DNA of 64,000 nucleotides. Origin: JADJPL01 sp040382095 (lineage in GTDB: Bacteria > Bacteroidota > Bacteroidia > Chitinophagales > Saprospiraceae). Made by a program: the position numbers and the translations under genes. The stretch covers positions 1 to 64,000 of the forward strand of contig JBEIGB010000008.1 of NCBI GenBank assembly GCA_040382095.1. Reading direction: 5' to 3'. The stretch's first letter is position 1; every line of letters starts with the position of its first letter. Below are positions 18,751 through 27,124 of this stretch, one piece after another. The notes under the pieces are model-generated. The model made no database searches. It worked only from the letters and a program-made list of their open reading frames with translations, and was not told the origin of the DNA.

Positions 18751-19310
18751 GCAGCGACCCAAAAATATTTGATTTAATCGGACAGGCATTCAGTACCGAG
18801 CTACCGGACCTGGACGATATGAATGCATACCTGGATTTTATCCTCCCTAAAATACGGCACCTCGGAGAAGACCTCTACGAAGAGTCGCATTACGTCAATA
18901 AACCCTGGCTGGAATTTCAGGATAACGACCGCTTCATGGACGTCGTACTGCATTTTTTCAACCCGGACGGAGAATATCTGCGTTCTGTCAATGGAGATGT
19001 CGAATCAGGGCGATGGCGTTACCTCGAATCTTCCAATAAATTCCTGATCGAGCATAGAGATACCCAGCTATTCGACCTCGCTTATATGGACAGGAATTTT
19101 TTTATCCTTCGGAAGCATGGCGCACAGGAACGGTTTGGAAATGCAAAGTACTTTGTACTCGCTCACGAAGCGATTTCAAAGCGCCTGGAATGGAAAGATT
19201 TGATGGCACTACTTTACGACAGCTACCGCAGCAACAACCGCTTCTATTTTATCCTGACGCTTATCGTATTGTTTACGATCGCAACGATTATGGTCCTGTC
19301 GGTCAGTTAG
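18747..19310 (+). CDS. Unrecognised protein with C-terminal membrane anchor, carotenoid operon
   Basis: I do not recognise the family. About 187 aa, acidic and apparently cytoplasmic, ending in a single hydrophobic helix (about the last 22 residues) that would make it a tail-anchored inner-membrane protein. I chose the ATG at 18747, which overlaps the crtZ stop as ATGA; an in-frame ATG at 18729 would add 6 residues. The segment GEYLRSVNGDVESGRWRYLESSNKFLIEH resembles a small beta-sheet domain. Translational coupling suggests a role near carotenoid synthesis, but nothing in the sequence proves it. Confidence 0.7.
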   Translation: MSSDPKIFDLIGQAFSTELPDLDDMNAYLDFILPKIRHLGEDLYEESHYVNKPWLEFQDNDRFMDVVLHFFNPDGEYLRSVNGDVESGRWRYLESSNKFLIEHRDTQLFDLAYMDRNFFILRKHGAQERFGNAKYFVLAHEAISKRLEWKDLMALLYDSYRSNNRFYFILTLIVLFTIATIMVLSVS

Positions 19311-19338
19311 CGCAGCATTCTGAAAAGTCTTGAAATAA

Positions 19339-19390
19339 GCGCGGTGCTTTGTGGTTTTGATGTTCAGATCAAAACCACAAAGCACCGCGC
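19339..19390. terminator. Perfect 23-bp hairpin between convergent genes
   Basis: Arms 19339-19361 and 19368-19390 are perfectly complementary (GCGCGGTGCTTTGTGG onward) with a 6-nt loop GTTCAG. It sits between the 3' ends of the plus-strand gene at 19310 and sucD (minus, ends 19403). There is no long U tract on either side, so it may act as a bidirectional 3'-end stabiliser rather than a standard intrinsic terminator. The loop is unlike the repeat-family tip. Confidence 0.65.
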
Positions 19391-19402
19391 GGACGATTTA
19401 TC

Positions 19403-20275
19403 TCAATTGCGTAGTGCTTCGATCATCGTTTGGCCGATTGCAGCCGGGGAGGTCACTACATGAATACCACAGGCCTTCATAATTTCCATTTTGGCTGCTG
19501 CGGTATCCTCTGCCCCTCCAATAATCGCACCTGCATGCCCCATTTTCCGGCCTTTCGGAGCAGTCTGACCAGCGATAAACCCTACTACAGGTTTCGTCCC
19601 AAAATCCCGGATATATCGGGCGGCCTCAGCCTCCATCCCCCCCCCAATTTCGCCAATCATGATAATGCCTTCTGTTTCGGGGTCGTTCATGAGGAGTTCT
19701 ACGGCTTCTTTTGTCGTCGTACCGACAATTGGGTCGCCGCCGATCCCGATACAGGTGGACTGGCCGAGCCCAATGCGCGTTACCTGATCCACCGCCTCGT
19801 AAGTGAGCGTACCAGAGCGGGAGACGATACCGATGCTGCCTTTTCGATGGATGAAGCCGGGCATGATCCCACATTTGGCTTCACCTGGAGTAATGACCCC
19901 GGGGCAGTTGGGACCTATCAGGCGGCAATCCCGTCGGCTGATATAAGATTTCACTTTGACCATATCCTGGACTGGAATACCCTCTGTGATGCAGATGATT
20001 ACTTTGATCCCGGCATCTGCGGCTTCCATGATCGCATCGGCGGCGAAGGCCGGCGGCACAAAAATCACGGTGGTATCTGCACCTGCCTGCTCGACAGCGT
20101 GTTGTACCGTGTTAAAGACAGGAAGTCCGATATGTTGAGTCCCCCCTTTTCCTGGAGTTACGCCCCCGACCACATTGGTTCCATATTCTACCATCTGGGT
20201 AGCGTGGAAAGTACCCTCTTTTCCTGTGAAACCCTGGACGATAATCCTGGAATTTTTATGTACAAGTACCGACAT
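19403..20275 (-). CDS. sucD: Succinate--CoA ligase, alpha subunit
   Basis: A 290-aa TCA-cycle enzyme subunit that interconverts succinyl-CoA and succinate with NDP phosphorylation. It shows the CoA-binding domain (VQGFTGKEGTFHATQM, VTPGKGG), GPNCPGVI, and the phosphorylated His247 in GRKMGHAGAI. The start at 20275 (MSVLVHKNSR) fits the family; the frame continues 17 codons upstream without family similarity. The beta subunit gene sucC is not in this window. Confidence 0.93.
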   Translation of the reverse strand: MSVLVHKNSRIIVQGFTGKEGTFHATQMVEYGTNVVGGVTPGKGGTQHIGLPVFNTVQHAVEQAGADTTVIFVPPAFAADAIMEAADAGIKVIICITEGIPVQDMVKVKSYISRRDCRLIGPNCPGVITPGEAKCGIMPGFIHRKGSIGIVSRSGTLTYEAVDQVTRIGLGQSTCIGIGGDPIVGTTTKEAVELLMNDPETEGIIMIGEIGGGMEAEAARYIRDFGTKPVVGFIAGQTAPKGRKMGHAGAIIGGAEDTAAAKMEIMKACGIHVVTSPAAIGQTMIEALRN

Positions 20276-20399
20276 GAACAAAGTAATTTTGTGTGTATGG
20301 AATATTTGGATTGTCCGATTTAACATACCTTGTGCGACGGGATGATTGCGGCCTCCGGAAGGCTGAATTTTCCCGATGCACTAAGCCGTACCGACAAAT

Positions 20400-20702
20400 C
20401 TAATTTTCTTCGATAATAAATACGTCTTCGCCGGGCTTTTTCATGAAATAACGCTCCCTTGCAAAGCGCTCTCCATTGACCCGGAGGTTTTCCCGATCGC
20501 GCTCTGCCCGTTCGATTTTCACATGGTAATAAGTCTTCTCCCCTTCGAGCCTGTTCAGCATACGGACTAATTTCCATTGCGTAAACACATCGTGCTTGTC
20601 GATGAATACCATCCAGAAAAGAAAAATCGAGGCGACCAGGGCGTATTTATTCCTGAAAGGCGGTGGGGCCATATTTACCAAAGGCTGGAAGAGCTTGTTC
20701 AT
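20400..20702 (-). CDS. Septum formation initiator DivIC/FtsB-like protein
   Basis: A 100-aa bitopic membrane protein: short cytoplasmic N-terminus, one helix (about 20-37), then a coiled coil (about 42-80) and a short C-terminal tail with RERYFMKKPGEDVF, typical of FtsB/DivIC. The family links FtsL and FtsQ in the divisome. It lies downstream of eno on the same strand (gap 166 bp); an eno-divIC neighbourhood is common in Bacteroidota. Confidence 0.85.
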   Translation of the reverse strand: MNKLFQPLVNMAPPPFRNKYALVASIFLFWMVFIDKHDVFTQWKLVRMLNRLEGEKTYYHVKIERAERDRENLRVNGERFARERYFMKKPGEDVFIIEEN

Positions 20703-20868
20703 CTCAAAATATTTTGAAGGCTAAAAGCCGTGTGCACAATACTTCTCGTACTCAGCAGATTTGCCCGACAGGGGGCATAGCCCCTCAGCAGCTATTCGTC
20801 ATCAAAAATAAACAATTCTTCCAGAATTTGAAAGTGGTTGATCCCCGGAACGCGGTACTTTAGCAGAA

Positions 20869-22158
20869 TCAGCGCTTTTTGAAGATATTCCAACCTGGAT
20901 AGTAAGCAGTTTCCCCAAGATCTTCCTCGATACGCAGCAGTTGGTTATACTTAGCGATCCGGTCTGAGCGCGACAGCGACCCGGTTTTGATTTGTCCGGT
21001 ATTCAGGGCGACGGCAAGGTCGGCGATCGTCGAATCTTCCGTTTCTCCTGATCGGTGGCTCATAACGGAGGAGTAGCTATTGCGGGTAGCCATCTGGACG
21101 GCATTGATTGTTTCCGTGAGCGTGCCGATTTGGTTCACCTTCACTAAAATGGCATTTCCGGCACCCGTGGCGATCCCCTTTGAAAGCCGCTTCGTATTGG
21201 TAACGAACAAATCGTCCCCAACAATTTGGACACGGTCTCCGATTGCGTGTGTAAGCGCCACCCAGTTTGTCCAGTCATCCTCTGAAAGGCCATCTTCAAT
21301 CGAATAAATCGGGTATTTGGAAACCCACTCTTTCCAGAAAGCCACCATTTCAGCAGGTGTCAGTTTATCGCCCGACGATTTTTTGAAATGGTAAAGCCCT
21401 TCCTCTTCGAGGTAAAATTCCGAGGCTGCGGCATCCATGGCGATCACGATATCTTCCCCTGGGCGATAGCCTGCGCTTTCGATTGCCTTAAGGACAATTT
21501 GGATTGCCTCGTCGTTAGACTTGATATTGGGTGCAAAGCCCCCTTCATCACCTACATTTGTTGAATATCCTTTTTTCTTCAATACGCTCTTCAAGTGGTG
21601 GAATACTTCCGCACCCATCCGCAGCGCTTCCGAAAAAACGGGAGCCCCCACTGGCATGATCATAAATTCTTGAAAATCGATGCTATTATCAGCATGGGAG
21701 CCGCCATTGAGGATATTCATCATTGGAACGGGCAGGGTATTTGCGTTTACCCCTCCGATATAGCGGTAAAGAGGCAAGCCAGCCTCTTCTGCGGCGGCTT
21801 TAGCGACTGCCAGGGAAACGCCGAGGATTGCATTTGCCCCAAGTTTTGATTTATTTTCAGTGCCATCCAGTTCGATCATCATCTGATCAATCAGCGTCTG
21901 TTCGAACACGTCGCTTTCCATGATCTCATCTGCGATTTCCTCGATAACATTGTCCACAGCCTTCATCACCCCTTTTCCGAGGTAGACAGAAGCATCCCCA
22001 TCGCGAAGCTCTACCGCTTCGTGTTTTCCGGTAGAAGCCCCCGAAGGGACGGCAGCGCGCCCGAAAGCGCCATCTTCCGTAATTACTTCTACTTCGATGG
22101 TGGGGTTACCTCTCGAATCAAGGATTTGCCTGGCATGTACATCAACAATTTGGCTCAT
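20869..22158 (-). CDS. eno: Enolase
   Basis: A 429-aa glycolytic enzyme that dehydrates 2-phosphoglycerate to phosphoenolpyruvate. It shows the opening ARQILDSRGNPTIEVEV, the metal and catalytic region (NGGSHADN, SIEDGLSEDDW), the catalytic lysine in LVKVNQIGTLTE and the signature MSHRSGETEDSTIADLAV. Length is typical. It starts 38 bp after carA, so the two are probably co-transcribed. Confidence 0.97.
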   Translation of the reverse strand: MSQIVDVHARQILDSRGNPTIEVEVITEDGAFGRAAVPSGASTGKHEAVELRDGDASVYLGKGVMKAVDNVIEEIADEIMESDVFEQTLIDQMMIELDGTENKSKLGANAILGVSLAVAKAAAEEAGLPLYRYIGGVNANTLPVPMMNILNGGSHADNSIDFQEFMIMPVGAPVFSEALRMGAEVFHHLKSVLKKKGYSTNVGDEGGFAPNIKSNDEAIQIVLKAIESAGYRPGEDIVIAMDAAASEFYLEEEGLYHFKKSSGDKLTPAEMVAFWKEWVSKYPIYSIEDGLSEDDWTNWVALTHAIGDRVQIVGDDLFVTNTKRLSKGIATGAGNAILVKVNQIGTLTETINAVQMATRNSYSSVMSHRSGETEDSTIADLAVALNTGQIKTGSLSRSDRIAKYNQLLRIEEDLGETAYYPGWNIFKKR

Positions 22159-22196
22159 AACATTCGAAAATTTATATGATAATATAGGATACTCAA

Positions 22197-23306
22197 TCAG
22201 CGCATCATCGCCGTGAACTGGTCGAACAGGTAGCGTGCGTCATGGGGGCCGGGAGAAGACTCCGGGTGGTATTGCACCGAAAAAGCGGGCACGTGCTTCA
22301 GGCGGAACCCCTCAACAGAATGATCGTTCAGGTTTACATGTGTGACCTCTATACGGTCGGCATGCTTACGGATATCTTCCGGCGACACCCCAAAGCCGTG
22401 GTTTTGGCTGGTGATTTCACAATGTCCGGTAATCACATTTTTCACCGGGTGGTTGATTCCCCGGTGTCCATGGTGCATCTTATATGTCTGGACACCTGAA
22501 GCGAGGCCGAGGAGCTGGTGGCCGAGACAGATACCGAACAGCGGCGCTTTCTCAGCGAGGATCTGCGTAGTTACCTGTACCGCATAATCCATTGAAGCCG
22601 GATCGCCGGGGCCATTCGACAGAAAATAGCCATTGGGAGAGAACGCTTTCAGCTCATGAAAAGGTGTCCGGGCGGGAAAAACCTGTACGTAGCAGTCCCG
22701 GTCGGCGAGGCAAGCCAGGATATTTTGTTTGATACCAAAATCCAGGGCGGCGACCCGGAACGTCGCATCCGGACGGCCATAAGTATATGGAATTGTAGTA
22801 CTTACGCGGGATGCCAACTCCAGGCCGTCCATTGATGGTGCCTCCTGGAGGCGCTCCATCAGAATTTTCAAGTCAAGCGTTTCAGAAGAAATAATCGCGT
22901 TCATTGCGCCTTTATCCCGGATATGGCGGACGATAGCACGCGTATCCACATCGCAAATCGCGACCAGTTTTTGTTGTTCGAAATAAGACTGAATAGAGCT
23001 GCCCGACTTGAGACGTGAAAAGGGGACTGTGAAATTCTTGCATACCAACCCTGCGATCTTTATAGAAGAGGACTCCACCTCTGTATCCATTGTGCCATAG
23101 TTACCGATATGTGCATTTGTCGTTACCATAATCTGGCCGAAATAGGAAGGATCGGTAAAAATTTCCTGGTAGCCGGTCATTCCGGTATTGAAACAAATTT
23201 CACCGATGGTAGTGCCAATTACCCCGGCAGCACGCCCAAAGAACACCGTTCCATCTTCGAGCAGGATTGCAGCAGGACGAAAAGAAAAGTCAGTGACTAC
23301 GGACAT
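22197..23306 (-). CDS. carA: Carbamoyl-phosphate synthase small (glutaminase) subunit
   Basis: A 369-aa class I glutamine amidotransferase subunit that supplies ammonia to CarB for pyrimidine and arginine synthesis. It has the N-terminal CarA domain (NTGMTGYQEIFTDPSY) and the GATase domain with nucleophile Cys260 in FGICLGHQLL and the His347/Glu349 pair in YHPES. Length is normal. It lies between the rplQ terminator and eno on the same strand. carB is not in the window. Confidence 0.96.
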   Translation of the reverse strand: MSVVTDFSFRPAAILLEDGTVFFGRAAGVIGTTIGEICFNTGMTGYQEIFTDPSYFGQIMVTTNAHIGNYGTMDTEVESSSIKIAGLVCKNFTVPFSRLKSGSSIQSYFEQQKLVAICDVDTRAIVRHIRDKGAMNAIISSETLDLKILMERLQEAPSMDGLELASRVSTTIPYTYGRPDATFRVAALDFGIKQNILACLADRDCYVQVFPARTPFHELKAFSPNGYFLSNGPGDPASMDYAVQVTTQILAEKAPLFGICLGHQLLGLASGVQTYKMHHGHRGINHPVKNVITGHCEITSQNHGFGVSPEDIRKHADRIEVTHVNLNDHSVEGFRLKHVPAFSVQYHPESSPGPHDARYLFDQFTAMMR

Positions 23307-23350
23307 GGTTAAATGCTTTAAAAACCATTATTGAAATGTGTTGACCACAT

Positions 23351-23389
23351 AAAAAAAGCGATCCCAGGAATTTGGTGATCGCTTTTTTT
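23351..23389 (-). terminator. Intrinsic terminator after rplQ
   Basis: AAAAAAAGCGATC (23351-23363) pairs with GATCGCTTTTTTT (23377-23389) around a 13-nt loop. On the minus strand this is a GC-containing hairpin with flanking A and U tracts, just after the rplQ stop at 23410. It closes the ribosomal supercluster and precedes carA. Confidence 0.85.
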
Positions 23390-23409
23390 CTTTATCGGCA
23401 ATGCATTAT

Positions 23410-23982
23410 CTATGCGTTATCCGCGTTGGTATCTTCCTGTGCAGGCTGTTCCCCGCTATTATCAGCATCCCCGGCTGAGGCATCGTCGGACACTACAGTA
23501 CTACCCCCGGAAGCCACAGCTACGGCAGCAGTTGCGGCATCAGTACCTTTACCTTTGCCACCGCGGCGTCCGCGACGTTTTGAGGCCCCGGCCTTTTCAG
23601 CCACTTTACCTACGTTATAGACCTCATTGAAATCTACGAATTCGATCAGGGCAATTTCGGCTGCATCATTTTTACGGAATCCCAGCTTGATGATCCGCAC
23701 ATATCCACCAGGGCGATCCCCGACTTTTTCGCTGATCGGACCGAACAATTCCTTCACCGATTCTTTGTTCTGCAGATAGCCGAACACCACCCTACGGTTG
23801 TGTGTGCTGTCCTGTTTTGCTTTTGTCACCAGCGGTTCGATGTACTTGCGCAGTTCCCTTGCCTTTGCGATGGTTGTAGTGATGCGCTTGTGTTCGATAA
23901 GCGCACTCGCCAGGTTGCTCATCAGGGCATGCCGGTGAGCGGCTTTTCGACCGAGCGGGTTGACCTTGTTACCGTGTCTCAT
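23410..23982 (-). CDS. rplQ: 50S ribosomal protein L17, with C-terminal extension
   Basis: A large-subunit protein near the exit-tunnel surface. The first ~120 residues are a normal L17 (MRHGNKVNPLGRKAAHRHALMSNLA, GYVRIIKL). The remaining ~65 residues are an extension: a basic patch (KRRGRRGGKGKG) and then a low-complexity Ala/Ser/Asp-rich acidic tail. Extended L17 tails occur in Bacteroidota; their role is unclear. It is the last gene of the supercluster, 118 bp after rpoA. Confidence 0.95.
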   Translation of the reverse strand: MRHGNKVNPLGRKAAHRHALMSNLASALIEHKRITTTIAKARELRKYIEPLVTKAKQDSTHNRRVVFGYLQNKESVKELFGPISEKVGDRPGGYVRIIKLGFRKNDAAEIALIEFVDFNEVYNVGKVAEKAGASKRRGRRGGKGKGTDAATAAVAVASGGSTVVSDDASAGDADNSGEQPAQEDTNADNA

Positions 23983-24100
23983 TTTAAATTAAGTACTTCG
24001 CAACACATTGGACTCTTTAGGGCGATGGTACCGGAGGCCGCTGTTATTGCAGGTTAAAAAATAGATTGGCGCTGGAACCATCCCATAAGCGCCGGATGAT

Positions 24101-25102
24101 TTATTCTTCGTCCAGTTTATACTTGGACAGGTCCATACCGAAGGTAAGCCCTTTATCCTGAAGCAGCTCTTCGATTTCGACCAGGGATTTCTTACCGAAA
24201 TTGCGGAATTTGAGCAGCTCATGCGTATCGTAGTGTACCAGTTCGGCGAGCGTATTGATTTTAGCTGCTTTCAGGCAGTTATAAGCCCGCACGGAGAGGT
24301 CGAGGTCTTCGAGGGAAGTTTTGAGCAGTTTCCGCATGTGGAGGATATGCTCATCCACCACGTTATCTTCGCGGTTGGAAGCATCGTCGAAAGTGATGTT
24401 CTCATCGGTGATCAACATAAGGTGCTGGATGAGAATCCGGGAGGCTTCTTTGATCGCATCTTCGGGATGGATCGTACCATCTGTTTTAACCTCGATAGTC
24501 AATTTTTCGTAGTCAGTTCTTTGACCGACACGGGTATTTTCGATCCTGTAGGCTACATTTTTGACTGGTGTATAGATTGCATCCACTGGTATTACCCCGA
24601 TCAGTGCGTCCTTTGGGAGATTTTCGTCTGCCGGGACGTATCCGCGGCCTTTAGTCACTGTGAGTTCCATTTCGAGGTTTACGAAGGGCTCCATCGTACA
24701 GATGTGGAGGTCTGGATTCATAACCTTGAACACATTTGTCTGGCTCTCGATATCTTTAGCCAGAAACTTATCCTTACCTGTGATTGTGAGATAGATTTTA
24801 TCCTGGACGCTCTCGTCTTCGCCAATCTGTTGTTTTTTGAGGCGGACCTGTTTCAGGTTGAGGATAATTTCCACTACATCCTCCGCCACCCCTTTGATCG
24901 TTGCGAATTCGTGATCAACGCCTGCGATCCTTACTGCGGAGATTGCATAACCTTCCAGAGAAGAGAGCAATACCCGGCGCAATGCGTTACCGACTGTTTG
25001 CCCGAACCCGGGTTCCAGTGGCTTGAATTCAAAAATCCCATCATAATCGTTGGATTTTTGCAGGACGATCTTATCGGGTTTCTGGAAATTGAGAATATTC
25101 AT
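24101..25102 (-). CDS. rpoA: DNA-directed RNA polymerase subunit alpha
   Basis: A 333-aa RNA polymerase subunit that nucleates core assembly. The N-terminal domain shows GQTVGNALRRVLLSSLEGYA; the C-terminal DNA-binding domain shows NCLKAAKINTLAELVHY and RNFGKKSLVEIEELL. The start at 25102 (MNILNFQKPDK) fits the family; the upstream in-frame extension does not. The 117-bp gap from rpsD holds a strong hairpin (25181-25209). Confidence 0.97.
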   Translation of the reverse strand: MNILNFQKPDKIVLQKSNDYDGIFEFKPLEPGFGQTVGNALRRVLLSSLEGYAISAVRIAGVDHEFATIKGVAEDVVEIILNLKQVRLKKQQIGEDESVQDKIYLTITGKDKFLAKDIESQTNVFKVMNPDLHICTMEPFVNLEMELTVTKGRGYVPADENLPKDALIGVIPVDAIYTPVKNVAYRIENTRVGQRTDYEKLTIEVKTDGTIHPEDAIKEASRILIQHLMLITDENITFDDASNREDNVVDEHILHMRKLLKTSLEDLDLSVRAYNCLKAAKINTLAELVHYDTHELLKFRNFGKKSLVEIEELLQDKGLTFGMDLSKYKLDEE

Positions 25103-25180
25103 AGAAATTGATGTTGACCAATGAAAGCCGCTTTGTCGAGCGGGCATATTTATAAGCAAAGTCAGCTAACTGCATAACGT

Positions 25181-25209
25181 ACTTTGACAGCCGCTGCGCG
25201 GCTGTCAAA
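25181..25209 (-). promoter_or_regulatory. Perfect 13-bp hairpin in the rpsD-rpoA mRNA spacer
   Basis: CTTTGACAGCCGC (25181-25193) and GCGGCTGTCAAAG (25197-25209) are perfectly complementary with a 3-nt loop. It lies 10 bp past the rpsD stop and 78 bp before the rpoA ATG. No U tract follows, so it is more likely a processing or stabilising hairpin, or a protein-binding site, than a terminator. Confidence 0.6.
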
Positions 25210-25219
25210 GAGCAGAATA

Positions 25220-25831
25220 TTACTTGGAATACAATTCGACGATGAGTTGTTCGTTGATTTTTTCCGGGATACTTTCCCTTGACGGGAATTCGAGGAATTT
25301 GCCTTCCATTTTGTCCGGGTTAAACTCTATCCAGGGGAAGCGGCGGACATCGTGTTTAGCGCCGACCGAACTCCTGATAACTTCCAGCCCCTGTGACTTG
25401 CCGCGCACGGATACTACATCACCGGGGCGTAGCGAGAATGAGGGGATATTGGTCAGTACACCATTCACCATGATGTGTTTGTGGGTGACCAACTGGCGGG
25501 CAGCGTCCCGGCTTGGGGCGATACCCAGGCGGAATACCGTATTATCGAGGCGTGCTTCCAGCAATTGCAGGAGGACTTCGCCTGTTACGCCCTTCTTGCT
25601 GGTTGCCCTTTCGAACGTTTTGCGGAATTGGCGCTCCAGCAGACCGTAGGTATATTTAGCTTTCTGTTTTTCCAGCAACTGGACTGCATAATCTGAACGC
25701 TGTTTGCGTTTGCGCGTCAGGCCATGCTGGCCGGGGGGGTACTTTCTACGCTCCAGGCACTTATCTGCCCCATAGATTGCTTCGCCGAAAGTTCTTGCCT
25801 TTTTTGTTTTAGGCCCTGTATATCTTGCCAT
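25220..25831 (-). CDS. rpsD: 30S ribosomal protein S4
   Basis: A 203-aa primary 16S rRNA-binding protein that nucleates the 30S body. It has MARYTGPKTKKARTFGEAI at the start and the S4 RNA-binding domain LEARLDNTVFRLG followed by RQLVTHKHIMVNG. The N-terminus lacks the four-cysteine zinc motif (C-minus form). Twenty-six bp separate it from rpsK. S4 is an autoregulator in other bacteria. Confidence 0.97.
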   Translation of the reverse strand: MARYTGPKTKKARTFGEAIYGADKCLERRKYPPGQHGLTRKRKQRSDYAVQLLEKQKAKYTYGLLERQFRKTFERATSKKGVTGEVLLQLLEARLDNTVFRLGIAPSRDAARQLVTHKHIMVNGVLTNIPSFSLRPGDVVSVRGKSQGLEVIRSSVGAKHDVRRFPWIEFNPDKMEGKFLEFPSRESIPEKINEQLIVELYSK

Positions 25832-25857
25832 GATAAAACTACTTTAACGGATATAGA

Positions 25858-26247
25858 TTAAACTCTTCTGCGCTTGGGCGGACGGCAGCCATTATGCGGC
25901 ACCGGCGTCACGTCCTTGATTTTGGAAACCCGGATGCCTGCGGTGTCGAGTGCCCGTATAGCCGCTTCGCGGCCAGAGCCAGGACCTTTCACAAACACCT
26001 CGGCAGAGCGCATCCCTGCTTCATAAGCGGTCTTGGCGGCATCGCTTGCGGCCACCTGTGCGGCGTAAGGCGTATTTTTCTTAGAGCCCCGGAAGCCTGA
26101 CTTACCAGCAGAAGACCAGGAGATAACCTGTCCCTGGCGGTTGGTCAGCGATACGATAATATTATTGAAAGTAGCCTGGACGTAAGCGAAGCCTTCAGAC
26201 TCCACTTTGACATTCCGTTTTTTGACTTTTTTTGTTGACTTTGCCAT
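25858..26247 (-). CDS. rpsK: 30S ribosomal protein S11
   Basis: A 129-aa platform protein of the 30S subunit. It shows the S11 core ATFNNIIVSLTNRQGQVISWSSAG, GFRGSKKNTPYAAQ and the Arg-rich C-terminus PHNGCRPPKRRRV. It sits 34 bp after rpsM, in the usual alpha-operon order. Confidence 0.97.
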   Translation of the reverse strand: MAKSTKKVKKRNVKVESEGFAYVQATFNNIIVSLTNRQGQVISWSSAGKSGFRGSKKNTPYAAQVAASDAAKTAYEAGMRSAEVFVKGPGSGREAAIRALDTAGIRVSKIKDVTPVPHNGCRPPKRRRV

Positions 26248-26281
26248 TGAACTACATTATACGTTGCGAAAAAGCTATAGG

Positions 26282-26659
26282 TTACTTGGTCACCTTCTTC
26301 TTATTGGCCACCGTTTTACGCTTGCCCTTGCGTGTGCGGGCGTTGGTACGTGTGCGTTGCCCCCGGAGTGGGAGACCCTTGCGGTGGCGGAGACCCCGGT
26401 AGCAGGCAATATCCATTAAGCGCTTGATACTGAGCTGCACTTCGGTGCGAAGTTCGCCTTCCGTTTTGAATTGGGACGTAATGATCCTGGAAATTTCCCG
26501 GATGTTTTCATCCGTCCAATCTTCCACTTTCACATTCTCATCAATGCCTGCCTGTGCGAGGATATCGGAAGCGGACGAACGCCCGATACCGAAAATATAG
26601 GTCAGGCCGATTACCCCTCTTTTGTTTCTCGGTAAATCAATACCTGCGATACGTGCCAT
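26282..26659 (-). CDS. rpsM: 30S ribosomal protein S13
   Basis: A 125-aa 30S head protein that contacts the P-site tRNA and the subunit bridge. It shows ARIAGIDLPRNKRGVIGLTYIFGIG, the GLRHRKGLPLRGQRTRTNARTRKG core and a basic C-terminal tail. It lies 25 bp after rpmJ. Confidence 0.97.
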   Translation of the reverse strand: MARIAGIDLPRNKRGVIGLTYIFGIGRSSASDILAQAGIDENVKVEDWTDENIREISRIITSQFKTEGELRTEVQLSIKRLMDIACYRGLRHRKGLPLRGQRTRTNARTRKGKRKTVANKKKVTK

Positions 26660-26684
26660 CGTGTGCTGTTGTTTTAATGATGAT

Positions 26685-26801
26685 TTACCCCTGCCGCTGT
26701 TTCAACTTGGGGTTTTTCTTATTGATAATGTACACTTTACCTTTCCTGCGTACGATTTTGCAATCGGCTGAACGCTTTTTTACAGAAGCCCTGACTTTCA
26801 T
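26685..26801 (-). CDS. rpmJ: 50S ribosomal protein L36
   Basis: A 38-aa protein read from the minus strand between rpsM and infA: it starts MKVRASVKKRSADCKIVRRK and ends in NPKLKQRQG. Only one cysteine remains (Cys14), so the zinc ribbon of canonical L36 is absent (C-minus form), as is common in Bacteroidota. The infA-rpmJ-rpsM order is conserved, which supports a gene this small. Confidence 0.93.
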   Translation of the reverse strand: MKVRASVKKRSADCKIVRRKGKVYIINKKNPKLKQRQG

Positions 26802-26837
26802 TACTGCTTGTTTTACATTTGTACTTTCTAATAATCC

Positions 26838-27056
26838 TTATTTGTATCGGTAGATAATCCGCCCGCGGGTAAGGTCGTAGGGCGACATCTCTACAGAGAC
26901 CTTATCCCCCGGCAGGATACGGATATAATTCATGCGCATCTTACCGGAAATCGTCGCAATAATCTGGTGATCATTTTCCAAACGCACACGGAACATCGCA
27001 TTGGAAAGTGCTTCTTCGATAATTCCGTCCTGCTTGATCAAATTTTTTTTTCCCAT
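26838..27056 (-). CDS. infA: Translation initiation factor IF-1
   Basis: A 72-aa OB-fold factor that occupies the ribosomal A site during initiation. It shows GIIEEALSNAMFRVRLEN, ISGKMRMNYIRILPGDKV and ends SPYDLTRGRIIYRYK. The start at 27056 (MGKKNLIKQDG) gives the universal family length; the frame upstream runs into the map gene end. It lies 36 bp before rpmJ. Confidence 0.97.
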   Translation of the reverse strand: MGKKNLIKQDGIIEEALSNAMFRVRLENDHQIIATISGKMRMNYIRILPGDKVSVEMSPYDLTRGRIIYRYK

Positions 27057-27124
27057 AGAACGATTTTCGGAGTGCAAAGATACGAAAGTTTGTGTTAAAT
27101 TCCTTTCGCGTAACCTAAAAACTT

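Noticed and set aside
24221..25111. 296-aa plus-strand ORF
   Set aside because: Antisense to rpoA, a shadow of strong codon bias.
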